DNA from: Thermoflexales bacterium
GTDB taxonomy: Bacteria > Chloroflexota > Anaerolineae > B4-G1
DNA: 10,400 bases
Direction of reading: 5' to 3'
Assembly (NCBI GenBank): GCA_007118795.1
Contig: SKQX01000234.1
Coordinates: 1-10,400 of the forward strand
In this document: one piece after another, positions 1 through 6,121 of the stretch
How the letters are laid out: each line of letters begins with the position of its first letter
Numbering within the stretch: position 1 is the first letter of the stretch
Notes under the pieces: model-generated
Told to the model about the DNA's origin: nothing
Database searches by the model: none
Seen by the model: only the letters and a program-made list of their open reading frames with translations
Translations under genes and position numbers: made by a program

Positions 1-387
1 ATCTTCTGCGGCAAAGCCGCGGGGAACTTCTTGTTCATGGTCCTCGTGGAAGCGGCTCTCGTTCCACTTCTTTCGGTCCTATTCGGCGTGTCCCTGTTCC
101 GCTTCGGCGTATTGCTGGTGCTTGGTCTCGGCACGCTTGGTTATGCCTCAGTGGGTACACTGATGGCAGCTATCGCTGTCAACACGCGCGCTCGAGAGGT
201 TATGCTTCCGGTGCTCCTTTTGCCGCTGGCGCTCCCCGTCCTCATCGGTGCAGTCCAGGCGACGGGTGGTCTGGTTGGGGGGGGCAGGCTGGTCGACGTG
301 GCGGCGTGGGTGAGGATCCTGGTTGTCTACGATCTGGTCATCACGGCCGTCTCCCTGGTAACCTTCGGATATGTGTTAGAGGGATAG
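1..387 (+). CDS. ccmB: Heme exporter subunit CcmB, C-terminal part (5' end outside window)
   Basis: This is the last 128 codons of an open frame that enters from the left edge and stops with TAG at 385-387. CcmB is the membrane subunit that works with the ATPase CcmA in system I cytochrome c maturation. Near the left edge the frame reads GKAAGNFLFM, which resembles the GK..GNF segment typical of CcmB. After it come about four hydrophobic stretches (roughly residues 10-32, 36-60, 66-88 and 102-126 of the visible part), fitting the second half of this six-helix protein. A TTG at 31 could be read as a start, but it lies inside the conserved GNFLF stretch, so the gene almost certainly begins upstream. 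ccmC follows after 19 bases, supporting the assignment. The alternative, another ABC-2-type permease, is less likely given the ccmC and ccmD neighbours. Confidence 0.88.
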   Translation: MFCGKAAGNFLFMVLVEAALVPLLSVLFGVSLFRFGVLLVLGLGTLGYASVGTLMAAIAVNTRAREVMLPVLLLPLALPVLIGAVQATGGLVGGGRLVDVAAWVRILVVYDLVITAVSLVTFGYVLEG

Positions 388-406
388 AGGAGACCAAGAC
401 TCGGAG

Positions 407-1108
407 ATGAGAGCTTCGAAGAACTACGTCGGGCAATACTTACTCACGGTCGGGAGCGGGGTGGTGATGGTCGTGGCGCTGGCGATGGTCTTCCTATACG
501 CGCCTCGCGAGGCAGTCATGGGAGACGTTCAGCGCATCTTCTACTTCCACGTGGCCTCGGCTTGGGTTGGCTTCTTCGGCTTCTTTGTCACGTTCCTGGC
601 CGGAGTCGCGTACTTGATCAGCGGTCAACGCCGTTGGGACGCTTTGGCCCTTTCATCGGTCGAGGTCGGCTTGACATTCATCACGATGACGGTCGTCACA
701 GGATCCCTCTGGGCAAAGCCGGCTTGGGGTACCTACTGGACCTGGGAACCGCGGCTGACCATCTCTGCGGTCCAGTTGCTCATCTACGTTGCCTACTTGA
801 TGCTGCGAGGTTCGGTCGAGGGGGCGGAGCAGAGAGCTCGCTTAGCCTCTGTGTACGGGATTGTCGCCTTCGTGACGGTGCCGCTGTCCTGGTTCGCGAT
901 TCGCTGGTGGCGCACCATTCACCCCGATGTCCTCACAGGCGGCGATCGAATGGCCATTGCGCCGCGGATGATCCATACGCTGGTGGTGTCCATCGGAGCG
1001 TTCACGTTGTTATACGCAACGTTGCTTAGCCTCCGCATGGATCTGGAATCGATGAGGGACAAACTTAGCCGGGTGCGCCTCAAGCTGGAACGTCGCTCAA
1101 GACTGTAG
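407..1108 (+). CDS. ccmC: Heme handling/export protein CcmC
   Basis: A complete 233-residue integral membrane protein of the CcmC/CcmF/CcsA heme-handling family. CcmC binds heme at the outer face of the membrane and passes it to the chaperone CcmE in cytochrome c maturation. The tryptophan-rich WWD signature is clear as WGTYWTWEPRLT at residues 107-118, with Glu114 where the usual form has Asp. Two histidines sit where the family's axial heme ligands are expected: His48 in FYFHVASAW and His172 in WWRTIHP, on either side of the signature. About six hydrophobic segments span residues 12-210, and the last 20 residues are charged and helical. The ATG at 407 has GGAG directly in front of it and a better-placed GAGGAG at 387-392. 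The gene sits 19 bases after ccmB and 21 bases before the ccmD-like gene, so the three are probably one transcript. No ccmE or ccmF is in view. Confidence 0.93.
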   Translation: MRASKNYVGQYLLTVGSGVVMVVALAMVFLYAPREAVMGDVQRIFYFHVASAWVGFFGFFVTFLAGVAYLISGQRRWDALALSSVEVGLTFITMTVVTGSLWAKPAWGTYWTWEPRLTISAVQLLIYVAYLMLRGSVEGAEQRARLASVYGIVAFVTVPLSWFAIRWWRTIHPDVLTGGDRMAIAPRMIHTLVVSIGAFTLLYATLLSLRMDLESMRDKLSRVRLKLERRSRL

Positions 1109-1129
1109 CGCAAGACCAAGGAGTTGGGC

Positions 1130-1279
1130 ATGTCTGAGACTTTGCTGGCAGCGTATGCCGTTTTCTGGGGCCTCACATTCGTCTTCGTGCTGTCGCTTTG
1201 GGCCCGCCAGCGACGCATGGAGCAGGAGTTGAAGCGGCTGAATGAGACGGTGGAGATGAATCCGTCGGCGGACGGCTGA
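1130..1279 (+). CDS. ccmD: Small CcmD-like membrane peptide
   Basis: A 49-codon ORF from ATG at 1130 to TGA at 1277-1279. It has an ideal ribosome binding site, AAGGAG at 1118-1123, six bases before the start. The peptide has the CcmD layout: a short N-terminus ending in Tyr9, one hydrophobic helix at about residues 9-24 (starting YAVFWGLTFVF), then a basic, charged helix with ARQRRMEQELKRL at about 25-37. In system I cytochrome c maturation CcmD is a small single-pass protein that associates with CcmABC and helps release heme-loaded CcmE. Its position directly after ccmC is the usual one. The sequence of this family is poorly conserved, so the call rests on size, topology, the Tyr...RRQRR-like pattern and gene order. 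Confidence 0.82.
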   Translation: MSETLLAAYAVFWGLTFVFVLSLWARQRRMEQELKRLNETVEMNPSADG

Positions 1280-1362
1280 GCCCCGGTCCATAGACCCCCG
1301 CGTTCTTCCCTACGTCGACAACTGCTCGCCCATGCGCACTGCCTAACCATCTGGTCCCTGGT

Positions 1363-1381
1363 ATCAGCTTGCGCTGATTTT
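1363..1381 (+). terminator. Weak candidate terminator after the ccm genes
   Basis: A perfect 6-bp inverted repeat, ATCAGC at 1363-1368 and GCTGAT at 1373-1378, encloses a 4-base loop and runs into four T residues at 1378-1381. It has the form of a short intrinsic terminator for the ccm transcript, but the stem is short, not GC-rich, and the T run is minimal. It abuts the -35 element of the next promoter. It could be chance. Confidence 0.3.
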
Positions 1382-1407
1382 GAGCGTGGCGTCGCTTGTG
1401 GTATACT
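1380..1407 (+). promoter_or_regulatory. Extended -10 promoter for the TPR-cdaA-cdaR-der operon
   Basis: A sigma70-type promoter: -35 TTGAGC at 1380-1385, a 16-base spacer, and -10 TATACT at 1402-1407. An extended -10 dinucleotide TG lies at 1399-1400. Transcription would start near 1413-1416. It is the only good promoter I see in the gap between the ccm genes and the TPR gene, and the genes after it to the end of der overlap one another, so it probably serves that whole operon. Confidence 0.62.
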
Positions 1408-1416
1408 TGCAGCACT

Positions 1417-1575
1417 ATGGCCGACGGGAGGGACAGATTCCGCCAGCAGCGGCCGTCCAGGATGTCAACTCGCCGTGGACCAGGGGGCGCAGGCCGAAAA
1501 CCGAATCCTCCCAGGAGGGCATCGTCGTGGGGCTTAAGGGGGATGGCGAAACATAGAGGGGACCCCCGTGTCTGA
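1417..1575 (+). CDS. Possible 52-residue Arg-rich leader ORF
   Basis: An uncertain small ORF from ATG at 1417 to TGA at 1573-1575. It starts only ten bases after the TATACT box, so its transcript would be leaderless or nearly so; there is no room for a ribosome binding site. The 52-residue product has 13 arginines, is rich in Gly and Pro, has no hydrophobic helix and resembles no family I know. It ends eight bases inside the TPR coding region in another frame, so its translation could influence initiation at GTG 1568. Arg, Gly and Pro codons are common by chance in GC-rich DNA, which is the main argument against it. It is listed because it fills most of the otherwise empty leader. Confidence 0.25.
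   Translation: MADGRDRFRQQRPSRMSTRRGPGGAGRKPNPPRRASSWGLRGMAKHRGDPRV
1555..1561 (+). promoter_or_regulatory. Ribosome binding site that sets the GTG start of the TPR gene
   Basis: AGAGGGG at 1555-1561 lies six bases before GTG 1568 and supports that start over the next in-frame ATG at 1649. The site lies in the loop of a possible 5-bp stem, GGGGG 1538-1542 with CCCCC 1563-1567, which could partly mask it. Confidence 0.55.
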
Positions 1576-3931
1576 TCTACGCGGGGACAGTTGGCAGGGA
1601 CCAGGAGGACCGACGGTGGAACGAGGAGGCAGGCTTTTCTGGAAGACGATGGGGCCTACGGTCAACGCTGCCTGGCGCGGGGTGTGGGACGAGGCTGTCC
1701 AAGCGTATCAAGGTGCTTTGGAAGAACAACCGGACGACGTCGACCTAATTGCGGGGCTCGGCGTCGCCTATTCGAGGGCTGACAGGCCCGAGGCAGCGCT
1801 GAGGGCATACCGGCAAGCCAGCCAGCTCGCTCCGGAGGATCCCGTGTTACTTGAGCGCGTCGGTGATGCGCTCGAAGAGCTGGGCCGGGACGAAGAGGCC
1901 GCCCAGGCCTACCTGTTCTGCGGCAAGCGAATCATGGATCAGGGGCAAGAACCGGGGCTGGCCGCGAAGCACTGGGAAACGGCCGTTCAGCTGCATCCTC
2001 GGTCCGTGGCCGCGCGCGCCGAGTTGCTCCGATATTGTCAAGATGCCGGGGAGACTGACCGGGCGGTCGACCACTGTCTTGTCCTGGCGCACATCTACGC
2101 CGAGGCAGGCGAGGCCAATCGGGCCGCCAGGATCTGCCGATACGGTCTAAGGATATCTCCCGATGATGAGGAGATCGTGGCCTTTCTGGAAGAATTGGAT
2201 GAGGGAGCCGAAGAACCAAAGTGTCCGGAGGCTAGATCGGACCAGGGCCAAAAACCGCTTGTGCCGGCCGATCTCGTAGAACACGGGCCGACCGATTTTG
2301 GGCCTCTTGAGGAGGATCCGAGCCCCAGATTGACGGTCAACCCTATCGAATTCACTGCCGATAGGGCGCTGAGGGAGCTGGCGGAGAGCGCGTTCGACGA
2401 CCCGTCCAACACGAGTACCACCGAAGATACGCAGAGAGGAGAGTTGCTCAGTGTCCTCATCGCGCGAGCCGTTGATTCACAGACTCGCGGAAGGGTTGCA
2501 GAAGCGATCAAAACCTATGAAGAAGTGATTGCAGAAGGCGCCGCAGGTCCCGCGATTCACTTCAACCTGGGCGTGCTCTATGAGGACCTACGTCTGATCG
2601 ACCAAGCCCTGGATGCATTTGCCCAGGCAACCTCAGATCCGGACTACGCACTGGGCAGTCGCCTGGCGATGGCCGAGTGCTGCCAGAGAGAGAGCCGGTT
2701 TGCCGAGGCCCTGGAGCACTGGACTAGCGCAGTGAACATCGTGGATCTGGCCACTGTCGACGTAGAGCATGCAGCTGAGCTATCCGATCTGTATGCCCAT
2801 CACGCAGATCGATACCTGACCGAAGATGAAGATGTGGTGGTTGAGTATGCTGAATCGCTATGCGGTTTCTTTCGCCAACCGGGATGGCGAGAGCGAATCG
2901 AGATGGTGCGGCGACAGCTGGGCACTATGAGCCGCGAGAAGCCTGTGGTAGGTCTCGCTGAAGTCATCGCCGTGCCGTATGCAGAGCGCATATTGGAGTC
3001 GATCGCGATGTCGCAGAACTACGTCGCTCACGGTCTTCTATACGCAGCGATGGAAACGTGTCACTTCGCCTTGGACTATGGACCGAATCATCTACCCCTG
3101 CATCGACAGCTGGGGGAGATCTCCGCCAAGATGGATAGGATCGACCAAGCCGTCAGCACCTTCGTGGCCGTGGCGGACGCCTATGCAGCCCGAGGAGCAA
3201 AGCAGCACGCGGCGGGGATGTACGAGCGGGCCTTGCAGTTGTCCCCGATGGCGACCAGTGTGCGGGCCCGGCTTATCGAAAGGCTGGTTCGAGACGGGGA
3301 GCTCGATAGGGCATTGAGCCATTATCTGCTCCTTGCGGATAGTTACTACCGGCTCGCACAGATGGACGAGGCCCGTGAGATCTACGAAGATGCGCTCCGC
3401 CTGGCGTCCATGGAGGAGATTGGGGTTAGTTGGACCGTCCGCATTTTGCACAGAATCGGGGACATCGATCTTCAGCGCATCGACTGGGAGCACGCCGTTG
3501 CGGTCTATGAGCAAATCAGGAGCTTGGAACCTGACGACGAAGAGGCTCGTCTATCGTTGGTGGACTTGTACTACCGCCTGGGTCGGCGCGAGGAGGCTAT
3601 TCAGGAGTTGGACGAACTGCTTCAGATCTACTACAAGCAGGACAGGACGGGCGACCTCCTCGCTGTACTGCGCGATTCCGTGGAAAAGTGGCCCGACCGC
3701 ATGTCGATCCGCGCCCGGTTAGCGGAAGGCTATCTACGGGATGGGCAGACCGACGCCGCTCTTGAGCATCTCGAGCGATTGGGAGATCTCCAGTTGACTG
3801 CCGGGCGGAATGTCGAGGCAGAAGCTACCATAAGGGCTATCGTAGCCCTGGACCCCCCGGGTGTCGATGCGTACAAGGCCATGCTAAGGCAGATAGAGAG
3901 GGGTCAAGCAGTGGGAGGCGGGGCCAGGTGA
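1568..3931 (+). CDS. Large tetratricopeptide repeat protein of unknown function
   Basis: A 787-residue protein built almost entirely of helical repeats. After a Gly/Pro-rich start (1-27), TPR-type repeats run from about 35 to 200, for example VWDEAVQAYQGALEEQPDD and the unit around 93-117. An acidic, probably disordered linker covers about 205-290. A second repeat block runs from about 295 to 390 and again from 480 to 775, with typical units such as GRVAEAIKTYEEVI and MDEAREIYEDALRLA; residues 400-475 are less regular. There is no signal peptide, membrane segment or catalytic motif, so it is likely a cytoplasmic scaffold. GTG 1568 is preferred for its AGAGGGG site; ATG 1649 would remove only the non-repeat start. 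Its stop overlaps the start of a micro-ORF leading into cdaA, so it probably shares an mRNA with the c-di-AMP genes. A role with CdaA/CdaR or Der is inference only. Confidence 0.88.
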   Translation: MSDLRGDSWQGPGGPTVERGGRLFWKTMGPTVNAAWRGVWDEAVQAYQGALEEQPDDVDLIAGLGVAYSRADRPEAALRAYRQASQLAPEDPVLLERVGDALEELGRDEEAAQAYLFCGKRIMDQGQEPGLAAKHWETAVQLHPRSVAARAELLRYCQDAGETDRAVDHCLVLAHIYAEAGEANRAARICRYGLRISPDDEEIVAFLEELDEGAEEPKCPEARSDQGQKPLVPADLVEHGPTDFGPLEEDPSPRLTVNPIEFTADRALRELAESAFDDPSNTSTTEDTQRGELLSVLIARAVDSQTRGRVAEAIKTYEEVIAEGAAGPAIHFNLGVLYEDLRLIDQALDAFAQATSDPDYALGSRLAMAECCQRESRFAEALEHWTSAVNIVDLATVDVEHAAELSDLYAHHADRYLTEDEDVVVEYAESLCGFFRQPGWRERIEMVRRQLGTMSREKPVVGLAEVIAVPYAERILESIAMSQNYVAHGLLYAAMETCHFALDYGPNHLPLHRQLGEISAKMDRIDQAVSTFVAVADAYAARGAKQHAAGMYERALQLSPMATSVRARLIERLVRDGELDRALSHYLLLADSYYRLAQMDEAREIYEDALRLASMEEIGVSWTVRILHRIGDIDLQRIDWEHAVAVYEQIRSLEPDDEEARLSLVDLYYRLGRREEAIQELDELLQIYYKQDRTGDLLAVLRDSVEKWPDRMSIRARLAEGYLRDGQTDAALEHLERLGDLQLTAGRNVEAEATIRAIVALDPPGVDAYKAMLRQIERGQAVGGGAR

Positions 3932-3996
3932 TGGGCGTACAGCGGATCTCCGGGCGCGCCGGAAGCAATCTCTCGTATAGCGGTAGTGTTCAATGA
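3931..3996 (+). CDS. Possible 21-residue coupling micro-ORF between the TPR gene and cdaA
   Basis: An ORF of 21 codons whose ATG (3931-3933) shares a base with the TPR stop in the form TGATG, and whose TGA (3994-3996) overlaps the cdaA start in the form ATGA. The peptide begins MGVQRISGRAGS, is Ser/Gly-rich and has no recognisable feature. A GGGAGG sequence at 3913-3918 lies 12 bases before its start. cdaA itself has no obvious ribosome binding site, so ribosomes finishing the TPR gene could reinitiate here and then again at cdaA. It may matter only for coupling. Chance is possible, since short ORFs are frequent. Confidence 0.35.
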   Translation: MGVQRISGRAGSNLSYSGSVQ

Positions 3997-4832
3997 GTCC
4001 TGACCTCTTCTGGTACCTTCAGCGACTGGGATGGATCGACGTCGTCGACATCCTTCTGGTAGCCTTCATCTTCTTCTGGTTGCTCTACCTGGTGCGCGGG
4101 ACGCGTGCTGTACCGCTGCTCCGGGGTGTGATCTTCTTGGTCGTCGTCGTGGTCCTCCTCAGTGGGTTCATAGAGCTGCGGGCTCTCGGATGGCTGTTCC
4201 AGAGAGCGCTTCCGGCCTTGCTAGTGGCAGTGCCAGTTATCTTCCAGCCAGAGCTTCGTCGCGCCCTGGAACAGCTGGGTCGGCCCGGTGCTCTGTTTGG
4301 GTGGACAGCGGGCCAGCGGGAGGAGGTGGAATTCGCTCTCTCTGCTATCACTGAGGCGGCCGAGACTCTCGCTCAGAGACACCAGGGCGCGCTGATCGTC
4401 CTGGAACGGCGCACCGGGTTGCAGGAGTTTGTGGAAAGTGGGGTGGCCCTCAATGCCCAGATCTCGTCCGAGCTGCTGCTCACCATATTCGATCGGCACA
4501 CAACCCTCCACGACGGGGCTGTGATCGTCCGTGACGGACGGGTACTTGCCGCCGGTTGCGTACTCCCTCTTTCCACGGCTTTTCTCGCCGACCGGCAGCT
4601 AGGCCTTCGGCACCGCGCTGCCATTGGGGTGACCGAGGAGAGTGACGCCATCGCTGTGGTCGTCTCAGAGGAGCGGGGAGCTATCTCCATCGCCCACAAC
4701 GGACGGATCATCCGGAACCTCGATGCGAAGAGGCTGGACAAGGTTCTCCACGCGTTCTACCAGCCGGTGTTTGAGCGCGGTTGGTCCCAACGGATTCGAA
4801 AGTTCTGGCGACGAATCGTAGGAGAGTCGTGA
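3993..4832 (+). CDS. cdaA: Membrane-bound diadenylate cyclase CdaA
   Basis: This 279-residue protein makes cyclic di-AMP from two ATP at the inner face of the membrane. Three hydrophobic helices occupy about residues 17-34, 42-60 and 68-84, the arrangement of the CdaA (DacA/YbbP) class. A DisA_N/DAC domain follows at about 100-255. Both catalytic signatures are present: the DGA motif at 174-176 within TLHDGAVIV, and the RHR motif at 206-208 within GLRHRAAIG. The length matches the family (about 270-280). ATG 3993 lacks a clear ribosome binding site and overlaps the TGA of the preceding micro-ORF, suggesting translational coupling. The stop overlaps the likely GTG start of cdaR, the usual partner gene. 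In many Firmicutes glmM comes next; here it is der. Confidence 0.96.
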   Translation: MSPDLFWYLQRLGWIDVVDILLVAFIFFWLLYLVRGTRAVPLLRGVIFLVVVVVLLSGFIELRALGWLFQRALPALLVAVPVIFQPELRRALEQLGRPGALFGWTAGQREEVEFALSAITEAAETLAQRHQGALIVLERRTGLQEFVESGVALNAQISSELLLTIFDRHTTLHDGAVIVRDGRVLAAGCVLPLSTAFLADRQLGLRHRAAIGVTEESDAIAVVVSEERGAISIAHNGRIIRNLDAKRLDKVLHAFYQPVFERGWSQRIRKFWRRIVGES

Positions 4833-6121
4833 GTCGAGTGGCACGCTGGCTTATCAACAACCTTCCCCTGATGGTTATGGCCCTCATCGTCGCGGCCCTC
4901 TCCTGGGTGGTAGCCATCGAGGAAGCTGATCCAACCGTCGAGCGACGGTTTCCCCAACCTATCCCTATCAGGCCCACCGGACTCGATCCGGAGCTTGGCT
5001 TCGTGGGCGAATTCGACGAAGACGTGCGCGTCACCATATTGACGACCCAGTCTGTGTGGGCCACGCTGGGCGTTGAGGATTTCCAGGCCACCGTCGACCT
5101 TAGTGGACTCGACCCAGGGCGGTACGAGGTGCCGGTCAGCGTGGAGCTGGAGAGAGAACCAGCGCGGATTACGGAAGCGGATCCGGAGGTGCTGATCGTT
5201 GAGCTGGAGTATGCCGAGGAGCGAGAGGTGCCGGTGCGCTTCGAGATTGAAGGGAGACCGGGTGTCGGATACGTCTCTCGGACTGAGATGGTAGAACCCC
5301 GGCAGGTCGCCGTGAGTGGGCCCAGCAGCTACGTCGGCCGCGTGGCGGACGCGTGGGCATTCCTGTCGATGCAGGACGCCATTGAGAGCCGCGAGGAGAG
5401 GCTGTCTCTGCAACCGCGGGACGAGCAAGGGAGCATCATCCCGTATGTTGCGCTCCGGCCCGACACGGTGGATGTGCGCGTCGCCGTTGAGCCTACTGGC
5501 TACCACGCGTCCTTAGCGGTCAAGGCGGTGCTGACGGGGGAGGTCGCCTCCGGTTATCGGATCACAGATATCGCTGTCGATCCCCCAACAGTGACGGTAT
5601 TCGGTCATCCCGAAGTATTGGCAGACCTCGACCAGGGTTTCGTCGAGACGCAGCCCATCGTAGTGGAGGGAGCCACCGGCGACATCACAGTCCGGCCGGG
5701 GCTGAGCCCTCCGCCGCAAGTAACCGTGGTGCCGGGCATGGAACTCGAGGTTCACGTGTTCATCGAGGCGATCCAGAGCAGCCTGACGATCACGGCCACG
5801 CCGGAGATCCAGGGGATGGAGCCCGGCTATACCATCACGGTATCACCGGAGACCGTCGAGGTGATACTAAGTGGTCCTCTACCCACATTGGAGACATTGA
5901 TGCCGGATGACGTGCGTGTGGTGCTGAGTGTGTTCGAGCTTCCCGTCGGGACCCACCGGCTGGAGCCAGAGGTGATTGCGCCGCCAGAGATCACCGCCCA
6001 GGGGATTATACCGGCAACGTTCCAGGTGAGGATCGCCGAGGTCGTCGATCCCACACCGATTCCGGACGCTGCCATCTCCACTTTGCCCGAGGGATTGGTG
6101 ATCAGGATGGGCAACCGATGA
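4829..6121 (+). CDS. cdaR: YbbR-domain protein CdaR, partner of CdaA
   Basis: A 430-residue protein with a short cytoplasmic N-terminus (basic residues Arg3 and Arg6), a single membrane helix at about 11-30, and a long extracytoplasmic part made of four beta-rich YbbR-like repeats at about 37-127, 131-221, 225-312 and 316-403. Repeat ends share the pattern P..V.V....EVEV/VRV, for example around 210-220 and 295-310. CdaR proteins bind CdaA through the membrane and modulate c-di-AMP synthesis. GTG 4829 is chosen because it overlaps the cdaA stop as GTGA and has GGAG at 4821-4824 four bases before it. A TTG at 4781 would add 16 residues deep inside cdaA and is unlikely; GTG 4838 is also possible. 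The TGA overlaps the der ATG as ATGA. The low-complexity Pro/Thr tail (about 404-420) has no known role. Confidence 0.9.
   Translation: MSRVARWLINNLPLMVMALIVAALSWVVAIEEADPTVERRFPQPIPIRPTGLDPELGFVGEFDEDVRVTILTTQSVWATLGVEDFQATVDLSGLDPGRYEVPVSVELEREPARITEADPEVLIVELEYAEEREVPVRFEIEGRPGVGYVSRTEMVEPRQVAVSGPSSYVGRVADAWAFLSMQDAIESREERLSLQPRDEQGSIIPYVALRPDTVDVRVAVEPTGYHASLAVKAVLTGEVASGYRITDIAVDPPTVTVFGHPEVLADLDQGFVETQPIVVEGATGDITVRPGLSPPPQVTVVPGMELEVHVFIEAIQSSLTITATPEIQGMEPGYTITVSPETVEVILSGPLPTLETLMPDDVRVVLSVFELPVGTHRLEPEVIAPPEITAQGIIPATFQVRIAEVVDPTPIPDAAISTLPEGLVIRMGNR

Noticed and set aside
562..1029. 155-codon + strand ORF inside ccmC in another frame
   Set aside because: It lies wholly within the strongly supported ccmC frame, and its product is Arg/His-rich without any recognisable motif, as expected from an alternate frame of GC-rich DNA.
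4781..4828. TTG start giving a longer CdaR
   Set aside because: It lies 52 bases inside cdaA and adds residues before the normal short N-terminus; GTG 4829 has a ribosome binding site and a GTGA overlap.
4757..5506. 249-codon - strand ORF opposite cdaA and cdaR
   Set aside because: It is antisense to two well-supported genes, spans their junction, and shows no family features; long antisense frames are common at this GC content.
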